Shown: positions 1-7,217, counted from the stretch's first letter. The stretch is 11,050 nt of DNA from G020353115 sp964389685 (GCA_964389685.1 CAYMFM010000104.1:1-11050); one strand, 5' to 3'. Numbers and translations: made by a program. The notes: generated by a model not told the origin, from the letters alone.

Positions 1-902
1 CCACCGCAGATGAAGTTGGAGGATATACATATACAAACGGTTGGAGTGAAGAATTAGGTTATGGAAGAGTAAATGCGTTTAGTGCAGTATGTGAAGCTTA
101 CCGTAGAACAATGTCTATTACTGGCTCATCATTAGTCTGCACGTCAAACTCCACTTTTACCCTTCATGACCGTCCGCAAGGTGATGTAGTAAGCTGGACG
201 AAAGGTTCTTATCTCAGTTATGTAAGCGGTCAGGATACGGATAATTACACTGTTAAAGCAAGTTCTTCTTCTGTTTCGGGTAGTAGTTGGGTAAAAGCAA
301 CCATAACTTCTGAATGTTGTACTGTTACAATTCAGAAAGATATTTGGGTAGGTAGACCTGAAGAAGGTTATGATCATTTAATTAATTATTATGGTGTAGA
401 AGAAGATGAGTATTGTCCCTATGATGTGTTTGGATTCACCCTTATTCATGACAATCCGACCTATGCTGTTTCATACTATGATTGGGAAATAGATGGTTCC
501 CCAAGCACTACTACATCTCCTTGTAAGGATGTTTATACCGGGGATGAAGGCTACAAAGATTTATATGTCGAGATACGTAATGCATGTGGTCATTCAGACG
601 AATATGTATACCCTTATACTGTTACAGATGAGGCATGTGAACCAGGTGAAAAAATGGTAGAAGATTGGTATTTTACAATTCATCCCAATCCTGCTGATAA
701 CTATATTGAGATTAACATTTTTGGAACTGATGAACCTTATGAGATACAAATTTACAATTCAATTAATGTTCTCCTATATCAGAAAGTGGCTAAAAAACCA
801 GTTCTAAAAGTTAATACAGCAAAATTTAAGAATGGGACTTATTTCGTGCATTGCCTTGTTGGAAAGGAAGCGCAAGTGCTTCAATTAGTAATTAGTCATT
901 AG
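1..902 (+). CDS. Subtilisin-like (S8) serine protease, C-terminal part, with T9SS type A sorting domain (5' end outside window)
   Basis: The reading frame is open from the window edge (first full codon at position 3) to a TAG at 900-902, giving 299 visible residues. An internal ATG at 111 is not the start, because the upstream codons read GYTYTNGWSEELGYGRVNAF, the typical last helix of Bacteroidota subtilases. The catalytic Asp/His/Ser all lie upstream and are not visible. After the protease end comes an Ig/PKD-like region (visible residues about 38-118, starting SITGSSLVC and closing near IWVGRP), then a second Cys-containing beta domain (about 125-210). The last 75 or so residues (IHPNPADNYIEI, then IYNSINVLLYQ, then NGTYFVHCLV) match the T9SS type A sorting domain. 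In known systems this domain directs export across the outer membrane and is cleaved on attachment or release. I infer a secreted or surface protease. The gene is richer in A/T than the genes downstream. Confidence 0.85.
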   Translation, partial: TADEVGGYTYTNGWSEELGYGRVNAFSAVCEAYRRTMSITGSSLVCTSNSTFTLHDRPQGDVVSWTKGSYLSYVSGQDTDNYTVKASSSSVSGSSWVKATITSECCTVTIQKDIWVGRPEEGYDHLINYYGVEEDEYCPYDVFGFTLIHDNPTYAVSYYDWEIDGSPSTTTSPCKDVYTGDEGYKDLYVEIRNACGHSDEYVYPYTVTDEACEPGEKMVEDWYFTIHPNPADNYIEINIFGTDEPYEIQIYNSINVLLYQKVAKKPVLKVNTAKFKNGTYFVHCLVGKEAQVLQLVISH

Positions 903-981
903 ATTTAATTATGGTGAGCTAACCAGAGGTATCTACTTTATAAATTGCTATTAATCGATAACAAGAGTCTTAAAAATTTAG

Positions 982-1005
982 AAGCCCTCCAATCAGAGGG
1001 CTTTT
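982..1005 (+). terminator. Rho-independent terminator behind the protease gene
   Basis: GCCCTC (984-989) pairs with GAGGGC (996-1001) around a 6-base loop, extended by AA/TT at the base and followed by a T-rich run (1002-1005, then ATTAT). It lies 80 bases after the protease stop codon and fits an intrinsic terminator for that transcript. Confidence 0.8.
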
Positions 1006-1044
1006 ATTATGGAATTCCCGGTTCATTTCAATCACTCCCAGCAT

Positions 1045-1083
1045 AAAAAAAGAAGCCTTCTTAACCGGGAAGGCTTTTTTTTT
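1045..1083 (+). terminator. Second, stronger rho-independent terminator with A- and T-tracts on either side
   Basis: AAGCCTTC (1053-1060) pairs with GAAGGCTT (1069-1076) around an 8-base loop, and nine T follow from 1075 to 1083. A run of seven A precedes the stem at 1045-1051, so the structure could also terminate minus-strand transcription. No minus-strand gene runs into it here, so it most likely backs up the hairpin at 982-1005 and insulates radC from the protease gene. Confidence 0.85.
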
Positions 1084-1146
1084 ATGTATCTACCAATTAT
1101 TTCTGTATTTTTATTATGACAACACGAAGGTACCGTCAGATCCAAC

Positions 1147-1842
1147 ATGGGAGATTATAAAAACCTGCGCATAAAGGAGTGGGCACTTGAAGATCGTCCA
1201 AGGGAAAAGCTGCTGAATAAAGGGATCGGCAGCCTGAGCGATGCCGAATTGATCGCTATTTTAATTGGTTCCGGTAGTAAAAATGAAACGGCTGTGGAGC
1301 TGGCGAAGAAAATTCTTAATACGGTTCAAAACAGCCTGAATGAACTCGGAAAACTGAATGTGGAGGATCTCCAGAGACTAAAAGGCATTGGTGAAGCAAA
1401 AGCCATCACAATCATTGCTGCGCTTGAGCTTGGCAGAAGAAGAAAGCTTGCTGAAATAAAAAGCAAGAAAAAGATCACGGGAAGCAGGGATGTGTTCGAG
1501 TTTTTTCAGCCTCTCCTGGGGGACCTGCCTCATGAAGAGTTTTGGATCCTTTTGCTCAACCGGTCAAACAGAGTCCTCGATCAGCATAAAATCAGCCAGG
1601 GTGGAATTTCCGGTACCGTGATCGATATACGGATGATACTGAAAAATGCGATTGATAAGCTGGCCTGTTCCCTGATTCTCTGTCATAACCATCCTTCAGG
1701 GAATCTTCAACCCAGTGATTCGGACATAAAAATTACAACCAAGCTGAAAGAGGCAGCTCAGATCATGGATATTCAGGTCCTTGATCATCTGATTGTCACT
1801 GATAATAGCTATTTTAGCTTTGCCGATGAAGGAATTTTATAA
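1147..1842 (+). CDS. radC: RadC/JAB-domain protein
   Basis: The 231-residue length is normal for full-length RadC. The N-terminal part has the RadC signature (EDRPREKLL at 15-23, then SLSDAELIAILIGSG at 29-43) and a helix-hairpin-helix segment (about 72-95, with LKGIGEAKA). The C-terminal JAB/MPN+ domain carries an intact metalloprotease-type motif: Glu131, then H180-N-H182-P-S-G, then D193 in PSDSD, the set that would bind zinc. The family was named after an E. coli radiation-sensitivity locus, but that role was later disputed and the biochemical function remains uncertain, so I do not assign a repair reaction. The ATG at 1147 begins MGDYKNLRIKEWALEDRPRE, the usual family N-terminus. The terminators upstream imply its own promoter between about 1084 and 1146, but I see no clear TAnnTTTG there. 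The next gene begins 16 bases after the stop, suggesting co-transcription. Confidence 0.93.
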   Translation: MGDYKNLRIKEWALEDRPREKLLNKGIGSLSDAELIAILIGSGSKNETAVELAKKILNTVQNSLNELGKLNVEDLQRLKGIGEAKAITIIAALELGRRRKLAEIKSKKKITGSRDVFEFFQPLLGDLPHEEFWILLLNRSNRVLDQHKISQGGISGTVIDIRMILKNAIDKLACSLILCHNHPSGNLQPSDSDIKITTKLKEAAQIMDIQVLDHLIVTDNSYFSFADEGIL

Positions 1843-1858
1843 TTAAAAACAATCCATT

Positions 1859-2872
1859 TTGAATATTCAAATTCTTTCACAGGAAGAGATTGATTATAAG
1901 AAATGGGATAAGTGTATCGACTCATCCCTGAATGGAACTGTTTTTGGCCATTCCTGGTACCTTAACCTGGTATGTGAAAACTGGGGAGCACTCGTTTTGG
2001 ACAATTACGAAACCATCATGCCGCTCCCCCTGGGTAGCATGTTTAACAACCCTGTGGTCATTTCACCCTGCCTTGCACCCCAGCTTGGTGTTTTTTCACC
2101 CCGGCTGCCTGCCCCTGAGATAATCGATGCTTTTCTCTCTTTACTCCGGTCCAGGTTTAGATACATAAGAGTTGGATTGAATAAGTACAACCTCATCAGT
2201 GACGAGACATTCAAAATAAAGACAGCTCGGTCATACAACCTGGATCTTATTCATTCCCATTCTAAACTTTTCCAGGCATACACCAGAGAGACAAAGCAAA
2301 TAATTCAAACCGGATTATCCAATAAGGTGACCGTAATGAATGGAGTTCCTTTCCAGGAATTCATCCGCTTTTACCAGTCTCTTTGCAATGGATCCTCCAA
2401 AATCAACAAGGAGAACTTTTACAATACCTTACGAAGAGTGATCTCATTCTCAATCCTGCACCATCTCGGCGAATTGTATGGAGCCTATTCCGCAGAAAAC
2501 AACCTCATCGCAGCAGCCTTTGTAATCAGAACTTCTCAACGAATCATCCTTCTTGTTTCTGCCATGCAATATGATTCATCAGGAATATCTGCTTTTTCAA
2601 TTCTTCTTGACCACCTGTTAAAACAATATGCAGAAAAAAAACTGACCATAGATTTTGAAATTCTGCCCTGTTCGGGAAGGTACCTGCAAATGGGTAAATC
2701 ATCTTCAGATAAAATGGAATTCATGCGCCTGTTCGATTCAGTTTACACAGGATTCGGTGCCAAAATATTCAATTACCCCATCATTCTTTATGATCAGCTC
2801 CCCTGGCATAGTAAACTGTTCGAGAAGGTCCATCACATGACCTCAAACACTACCGGCAGCATTACGATCTGA
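1859..2872 (+). CDS. FemAB/GNAT-like acyltransferase-fold protein, function unknown
   Basis: This is a 337-residue soluble protein with no signal peptide or membrane segment. The layout (early GTVFGHSWYLNLVC at 26-39, then MPLPLG and QLGVFSPRLP, then a GELYGAYSAENNLIAAAFVI segment at 204-223) resembles the FemAB-like branch of the GNAT superfamily that is common in Bacteroidota and usually annotated only as hypothetical or N-acetyltransferase. FemAB proteins transfer amino acids to peptidoglycan or related acceptors, but nothing here fixes the substrate. The start is probably the TTG at 1859, since an in-frame TAA at 1844-1846 leaves only this or an ATT at 1856, and no in-frame ATG occurs until Met54 (MPLPLG), inside the conserved N-terminal region. 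It follows radC closely. Its last 11 bases overlap the end of folK on the other strand. Confidence is high that the gene is real and moderate for the fold. Confidence 0.75.
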   Translation: MNIQILSQEEIDYKKWDKCIDSSLNGTVFGHSWYLNLVCENWGALVLDNYETIMPLPLGSMFNNPVVISPCLAPQLGVFSPRLPAPEIIDAFLSLLRSRFRYIRVGLNKYNLISDETFKIKTARSYNLDLIHSHSKLFQAYTRETKQIIQTGLSNKVTVMNGVPFQEFIRFYQSLCNGSSKINKENFYNTLRRVISFSILHHLGELYGAYSAENNLIAAAFVIRTSQRIILLVSAMQYDSSGISAFSILLDHLLKQYAEKKLTIDFEILPCSGRYLQMGKSSSDKMEFMRLFDSVYTGFGAKIFNYPIILYDQLPWHSKLFEKVHHMTSNTTGSITI

Positions 2873-3350
2873 ATATCCTGACATCCGAGGTGTCTTTGCA
2901 TTGAGTTAATAATTGCTCAAGGGTAGTATTAAGCACAGGATGCCGTAAAGAAGGAACCAACTCACACAATGGGATTAAAACAAATCTTCGCTCCGCCAAT
3001 CTGGGATGAGGGATTACCAGTGTTTCGGTATTTATGATGAAATCATCATAGAAGAGGATATCTATATCTATACTCCGTGCAGAGTATCTCTTGTCATTTC
3101 TGGTTCTTCCAAGTTTCTTTTCAAGGTCAAGCAAATGACGCAATAGGTTTTCAGAATCAAGCGGTGTTTCGATCTCAAGAACCTGGTTCAGGAATTCGAC
3201 CGGATGGTCAAATCCCCAGGGTGCAGTTTCATAGATGGACGACTGATTAATAACGGATCCAATCTCGTCATGGATGGTATTGAGAGTCCGCTCAAGCATT
3301 TGTAACCGGTCGCCCTGATTACTTCCTATAATTAAATACGCCCTTGCCAT
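2862..3350 (-). CDS. folK: 2-amino-4-hydroxy-6-hydroxymethyldihydropteridine pyrophosphokinase (HPPK)
   Basis: A 162-residue enzyme of the folate pathway that moves pyrophosphate from ATP to 6-hydroxymethyl-7,8-dihydropterin, making the substrate for dihydropteroate synthase in the cytoplasm. The N-terminal GSNQGD (9-14) and YETAPWG (40-46) are family motifs. The catalytic stretch RTRNDKRYSARSIDIDILFYDD (82-103, split here as RTRNDKRYSAR and SIDIDILFYDD) contains Arg82, Arg92, and the magnesium-binding Asp95 and Asp97. HPR at 115-117 supplies His115. These positions match the E. coli HPPK numbering I recall, so the enzyme looks fully active. The ATG at 3350 gives MARAYLIIGS, a standard start. 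It is divergent from sppA, and its 3' end overlaps the FemAB-like gene by 11 bases. Confidence 0.95.
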   Translation of the reverse strand: MARAYLIIGSNQGDRLQMLERTLNTIHDEIGSVINQSSIYETAPWGFDHPVEFLNQVLEIETPLDSENLLRHLLDLEKKLGRTRNDKRYSARSIDIDILFYDDFIINTETLVIPHPRLAERRFVLIPLCELVPSLRHPVLNTTLEQLLTQCKDTSDVRIFRS

Positions 3351-3518
3351 GGGGATATCGTTTTTTGTTCAAACGATGCAAAATGAAGAATAATTCGTTA
3401 ATTTATAAAGATTAATCTTTTAATTTCGATAAACCCGCTATCTTTTTCTAAATGACCCTATTTTTATTTTCACCATAAGGTTCTAAATTTGCATTCACCA
3501 AATTTCAAAAACCAACCC
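3351..3518. promoter_or_regulatory. AT-rich divergent promoter region between folK and sppA, with a 14-bp palindrome
   Basis: This 168-base spacer must hold the start signals of both flanking genes. For sppA there is an exact match to the Bacteroidota -7 element TAnnTTTG (TAAATTTG, 3484-3491), with a T-rich stretch (3461-3470) where the -33 element would lie, leaving a leader of roughly 25 bases. For folK only a one-mismatch candidate (TCATTTTG on the minus strand, 3379-3386) is seen. A perfect 14-bp palindrome, AAAGATTAATCTTT, lies at 3407-3420, between two copies of TTAATTT (3398-3404 and 3420-3426) spaced 22 bases apart. It could be an operator, or chance in AT-rich DNA. Confidence 0.45.
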
Positions 3519-5291
3519 ATGAAAAATTTCTTGAAATATACACTCGCCACCATTGTTGGTGTGATCCTGTCATCATTCATCCTATTCCTTCTGTCCTTTG
3601 GCCTCCTGGGAGCAATGATTTCTGCCGGAGATAAGCCGGTAATTGTCCAGTCCAATTCTATTCTTGTTTTGCCAATAAATCAGGACATTCCCGACCGGGG
3701 ATCAAAAAATCCCTGGGGAAATTTCAATCCCTTCACCATGTCATTTTCTCCCCAAATTGGATTGAATGAAATCCTGGATAATATTGAGAAAGCAAAAACG
3801 GACGAAAACATCAAGGGCATCTATCTCGAAACCGGTATGGTTTCTCCCGGAATATCGACCACCTATGAGATACGGAATGCACTGCTTGATTTCAAAGAAT
3901 CAGGCAAGTTCATTCTTTGCTATACCAACGATCTCCTGCCTCAGTCTACGTATTATCTGGGAACGGTAGCCGACAGTCTGTTTCTTAATCCTTCCGGTGT
4001 GTTTCAATTTTTCGGATTGCGTTCCGAGATCACGTTTTACAAAAATGCTTTGGATAAACTGGGCATAGAAATGCAGATTGTCAGGCATGGAAAGTTTAAG
4101 AGTGCTGTTGAACCCTACATCAATGAAAGGATGAGTAAGGAGAGCCGTGATCAAACCCTCAGTTTTATAAGACCCATTTGGAATGAAATGTTGAATGGAA
4201 TATCGGAAGAACGTGGATTGACTACTGTCCATTTGAATGAACTGGCAGATAACCTGGTTATTAATTCTGCTGAAGCAGCTATTCAGGAATCGTTGGTTGA
4301 TGGATTGAGATATTATGATGAAATCCTGGATATCCTGAAAGAACTCTCAGGAATCGAGCGTGATAAAAAGCTTCGCATGGTCAGTATGACAAACTATTCA
4401 AAAGTTCCTGAAAAGAGGCAACACAAGGGATTGGCTAAGGACAAAATCGCCATGATCTATGCATCCGGAATCATTACTTTCGGGGAGGAAAATGAAGCGG
4501 GAATTGGCGCTACTAACTTTTCAAGGGTAATCCGTAAAGCCCGGGAGGATTCATCGATAAAAGCCATCGTCCTGCGCATCAACTCACCCGGGGGTATCTC
4601 TATCGCTGCAGACCAGATCTGGAGAGAAGTCGAACTCGCCAGCCGTGTAAAACCGGTGATTGCGTCTATGGGTAATGTTGCTGCTTCCGGAGGATATTAT
4701 ATAGCGGCACCTGCCAACACAATCCTGGCAAATCCTACAACCATTACCGGATCAATCGGGGCTTTTGCAACCATCCCGAATGCCCAGAAATTACTGAACG
4801 ATAAACTCGGTATCACCTTCGATGTGGTGAAAACAAATCAATACGCAGACTTTGGATCATTTTACAGACCCTTGAACAATGCTGAAAAAGAGTATCTTCA
4901 AGCCGGGATCGAAAAGACCTATGATGATTTTGTATCCCGTGTAGCTCTGGGACGTAATATGACGAAAGAAGCTGTTGATTCCATTGGTCAGGGACGTGTC
5001 TGGAGTGGTATTGATGCACAAAAAATAGGATTGGTAGACCGCATGGGTGGGTTGACCGATGCGATAGCACTTGCTGCTGAAATGGCAGGACTGGATCACT
5101 ACCGGATCATTTCACTTCCGGCACAGGAAGATCCCTATCAGAAACTAATTAAAGAGTTATCCGGGAACATCAGGACATCCATCCTGAAGAAAGAACTCGG
5201 AGCATCATACCGCTATTATCAGGATCTCAAAGAACTGGTTGAAAATAATGGAATTCAGATGAGGATGCCCTATTTCCTTGAGGTTTATTAA
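3519..5291 (+). CDS. sppA: Signal peptide peptidase SppA, 67K (long) type, membrane-anchored serine protease
   Basis: A 590-residue protein, the length of the duplicated long SppA type. An N-terminal membrane anchor (about residues 5-35, rich in Leu/Ile/Val/Phe) is followed by two ClpP/crotonase-like S49 halves. SppA digests signal peptides left in the membrane after secretion, using a Ser/Lys dyad split between the halves. The Lys is visible as Lys194 in GKFKSAVEPY and the nucleophile as Ser390 in NVAASGGYYIAA, close to the E. coli Lys209/Ser409 pair. Other family motifs are LRINSPGGI and TGSIGAFATIPNAQKLL. The frame is open back to a TTG at 3489, but I choose the ATG at 3519 because it gives MKNFLKYTLA, a normal anchor start, and because the TTG lies inside the predicted -7 element. 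The gene leads the likely operon with lpxK and pnp. Confidence 0.93.
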   Translation: MKNFLKYTLATIVGVILSSFILFLLSFGLLGAMISAGDKPVIVQSNSILVLPINQDIPDRGSKNPWGNFNPFTMSFSPQIGLNEILDNIEKAKTDENIKGIYLETGMVSPGISTTYEIRNALLDFKESGKFILCYTNDLLPQSTYYLGTVADSLFLNPSGVFQFFGLRSEITFYKNALDKLGIEMQIVRHGKFKSAVEPYINERMSKESRDQTLSFIRPIWNEMLNGISEERGLTTVHLNELADNLVINSAEAAIQESLVDGLRYYDEILDILKELSGIERDKKLRMVSMTNYSKVPEKRQHKGLAKDKIAMIYASGIITFGEENEAGIGATNFSRVIRKAREDSSIKAIVLRINSPGGISIAADQIWREVELASRVKPVIASMGNVAASGGYYIAAPANTILANPTTITGSIGAFATIPNAQKLLNDKLGITFDVVKTNQYADFGSFYRPLNNAEKEYLQAGIEKTYDDFVSRVALGRNMTKEAVDSIGQGRVWSGIDAQKIGLVDRMGGLTDAIALAAEMAGLDHYRIISLPAQEDPYQKLIKELSGNIRTSILKKELGASYRYYQDLKELVENNGIQMRMPYFLEVY

Positions 5292-5301
5292 AATCCCTCC
5301 A

Positions 5302-6417
5302 ATGAATCCCGTAAGGTATAATACGTTGCGTAATCTATTGGCTCCCTTGACACCATTCTTCGGATTGATTGTTGGTGTCCGCAATAGACTATATGATTAC
5401 AATATTCTGAAATCAACCGAGTTCAGAATCCCAATTATCTCCATTGGGAATATTACTGTTGGAGGTACGGGGAAAACGCCGCACGTAGAATACCTGATAT
5501 CGTTGCTTGATGGTGAATTCAATGTGGCGACACTGAGCCGGGGTTACAAACGGCAGACCCGGAATTTCGTTCTTGCAACTCCTGAATCGACTGCCGAAGA
5601 GATCGGTGATGAACCAAAACAGATCAAGCGAAAATTTCCAGACATCAACGTGGCAGTTGACTCAAACAGGGTTCGTGGGGTCAGGAAATTGATGGCAGAT
5701 TTCAAAGAATTGAATCTGATCATTTTAGATGATGCATTCCAGCACAGGTCAATCACACCGGGCCTTTCTATGCTGCTGATCGATTATAACCGCCCGCTTT
5801 CCGGCGACCACCTTCTGCCATTGGGTAACCTGCGGGAAAATCCCAATGAAAAACGGCGTGCACACATCATCATTGTCACCAAATGTCCCCCAAAGCTTAA
5901 ACCCATAGAGCGTCGGCTTGTTCTTAAAGACCTTAACCCATTTCCTTATCAAACCCTCTATTTTACAACCATGATTTATGGTGAATTCTACCCCGTTTTT
6001 GAAAACGTTGCCCCCCGGTTAACAAAAAGCGAATTCAAAAAAGAGAAATACCGGCTTCATATGGTCACCGGGATTGTTAATAGCCGTCACCTGAAAAAAC
6101 ACCTCAGGGGAATATCTCCGAAAATTACGGAATCAAAATACCCCGATCACCATGACTATTCGAACAAAGACATGGATGAGATAGCATCTGCATTTGAAAA
6201 GATCGATCACGATAAAAAAATCATTATCACCACAGAAAAAGATGCCATGCGATTCCAGTCCCTAAAGGATATAAAAGATACCCTGAAAAAAAATATGTAT
6301 TACATTCCCGTTGGGGTTCAATTCCTTGATGATGAGGGAGAAAGTTTCAATAACCAGATAATAAGTTATGTTAGAAAAAATAAAAGAGACAGCATCCTAT
6401 ATAAAAAAGAAAACTGA
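5302..6417 (+). CDS. lpxK: Tetraacyldisaccharide 4'-kinase (lipid A biosynthesis)
   Basis: A 371-residue inner-membrane kinase that phosphorylates the 4' position of the tetraacyldisaccharide 1-phosphate, making lipid IVA. The P-loop is GGTGKTP (54-60), preceded by IPIISIGNITV. Next are LSRGYKR (78-84), the family signature LDDAFQHR (142-149) and LLPLGNLRE (171-179), then PDHHDYS (281-287) and TTEKDAMR (310-317). An N-terminal hydrophobic amphipathic segment (about 11-26) fits the membrane-associated helix of LpxK. The frame could start at a TTG at 5278 inside the end of sppA, but the ATG at 5302, 10 bases after the sppA stop, gives a family-like N-terminus. The Lys-rich C-terminus runs 50 bases into the pnp gene. 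Its presence implies an outer membrane with lipid A. Confidence 0.95.
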   Translation: MNPVRYNTLRNLLAPLTPFFGLIVGVRNRLYDYNILKSTEFRIPIISIGNITVGGTGKTPHVEYLISLLDGEFNVATLSRGYKRQTRNFVLATPESTAEEIGDEPKQIKRKFPDINVAVDSNRVRGVRKLMADFKELNLIILDDAFQHRSITPGLSMLLIDYNRPLSGDHLLPLGNLRENPNEKRRAHIIIVTKCPPKLKPIERRLVLKDLNPFPYQTLYFTTMIYGEFYPVFENVAPRLTKSEFKKEKYRLHMVTGIVNSRHLKKHLRGISPKITESKYPDHHDYSNKDMDEIASAFEKIDHDKKIIITTEKDAMRFQSLKDIKDTLKKNMYYIPVGVQFLDDEGESFNNQIISYVRKNKRDSILYKKEN

Positions 6418-7177
6418 TTTCCAACCCGAAGTTGGGATTGTGCTGGGTACCGGGCTTGGTGGATTGGTGAATGAAATCGATATTCACTATGAACAGGATT
6501 ACCAGTCTATTCCAAATTTCCCGGTATCAACGGTTGAAGGGCATAAGGGGAAATTAATATTTGGCCTGCTGGGCAAAAAGAAAGTGGTTGCCATGCAGGG
6601 CCGGTTTCATTATTATGAAGGGTATACAGTACATCAAATTACCTTCCCCATACGTGTACTGAAACAGTTGGGAATCAACTACCTTTTTCTTTCCAATGCA
6701 AGCGGGGGAGTGAATCCTGAATACAACATAGGAGATCTTATGGTGCTTGAGGATCATATCAATCTGCTGCCCAACCCGTTAATCGGATATCATCACGAAG
6801 AGTTTGGCCCCCGATTCCCGGATATGGGCAATACATACTCTCCCGAACTGATTGCCCGGGCGGAACAAATCGCTGCAAAACATGATATCCCCCTGAAAAA
6901 AGGGGTCTATACTGCCACTACAGGACCTACCTATGAAACACCGTCGGAGTACAGGTACTTCCGGATTATTGGTTCCGACACGGTTGGTATGTCAACCGTA
7001 CCTGAGACAATCGTTGCTCACCAGATGGGAATCCCCTGTTTTGCCATTTCAATTATTACTGATCTCGGTGTCCCGGGTAAAATAGAAAAAATTACCCATG
7101 AGGGAGTGCAGGAAGTGGCTGAAAGAGCGGAAGAAAAAATGACACGGATCATGAAAGAGTTGATTGAATCCTTATAA
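6368..7177 (+). CDS. Purine nucleoside phosphorylase, trimeric (PNP/MTAP) family
   Basis: A 269-residue cytoplasmic enzyme that splits purine nucleosides with phosphate into free base and ribose 1-phosphate. Family motifs: GTGLGGL (27-33, phosphate site), QGRFHYYEGY (77-86, with Arg79 and His81), SNASGGV (109-115), TTGPTYETPSEYR (184-196, with Glu190 at the purine-binding position), VGMSTVPE (206-213) and THEGV (243-247, with His244 at the ribose site). The position that is Asn243 in human PNP is Asp232 here (ITDLGV), which resembles the methylthioadenosine phosphorylases. Overall similarity (GRFHYYEGY, GMSTVPE) favours the PNP side, but base preference cannot be settled by eye, so I give no gene symbol. 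The ATG at 6368 is the natural start (MLEKIKETASYIKKKT) even though it lies inside lpxK. No Shine-Dalgarno is visible, and translation is probably coupled to lpxK. Confidence 0.92.
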   Translation: MLEKIKETASYIKKKTDFQPEVGIVLGTGLGGLVNEIDIHYEQDYQSIPNFPVSTVEGHKGKLIFGLLGKKKVVAMQGRFHYYEGYTVHQITFPIRVLKQLGINYLFLSNASGGVNPEYNIGDLMVLEDHINLLPNPLIGYHHEEFGPRFPDMGNTYSPELIARAEQIAAKHDIPLKKGVYTATTGPTYETPSEYRYFRIIGSDTVGMSTVPETIVAHQMGIPCFAISIITDLGVPGKIEKITHEGVQEVAERAEEKMTRIMKELIESL

Positions 7178-7189
7178 TTATTAGCTTTG
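7160..7189 (+). promoter_or_regulatory. Bacteroidota-type promoter for the MFS transporter gene
   Basis: TAGCTTTG (7182-7189) matches the -7 element TAnnTTTG exactly. TTG (7160-7162) sits 19 bases upstream, where the -33 TTTG-type element is expected. The predicted start of transcription falls at about 7195, some 20 bases ahead of the ATG at 7218. The -33 element lies inside the last codons of pnp. This suggests the transporter can be expressed separately from the sppA-lpxK-pnp unit. Confidence 0.55.
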
Positions 7190-7217
7190 CAGGATTACTC
7201 AGTCCATCCAGATCCTG

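Noticed and set aside
144..377. 77-residue minus-strand frame at the start of the window
   Set aside because: Antisense to the protease gene, composition is low-complexity Thr/Arg/Tyr, and no homology is recognisable.
1045..1083. A possible small RNA or riboswitch made by the inverted repeat upstream of radC
   Set aside because: The stem with flanking A and T runs is fully explained as a terminator and no conserved riboswitch core could be recognised.
2005..2238. Open frame on the minus strand inside the FemAB-like gene, and similar short frames inside sppA, lpxK and the surface protein gene
   Set aside because: They lie fully inside well-supported genes in other frames, show no family motifs and have no start signals, so they are shadows.
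3489..3518. TTG at 3489 as the start of sppA (10 extra residues)
   Set aside because: The TTG is part of the predicted TAAATTTG promoter element and the extension (MHSPNFKNQP) is not part of a normal membrane anchor; ATG 3519 fits better.
5278..5301. TTG at 5278 as the start of lpxK, overlapping sppA by 14 bases
   Set aside because: The ATG at 5302 is a stronger codon and gives a family-like N-terminus; the TTG remains possible but is less likely.
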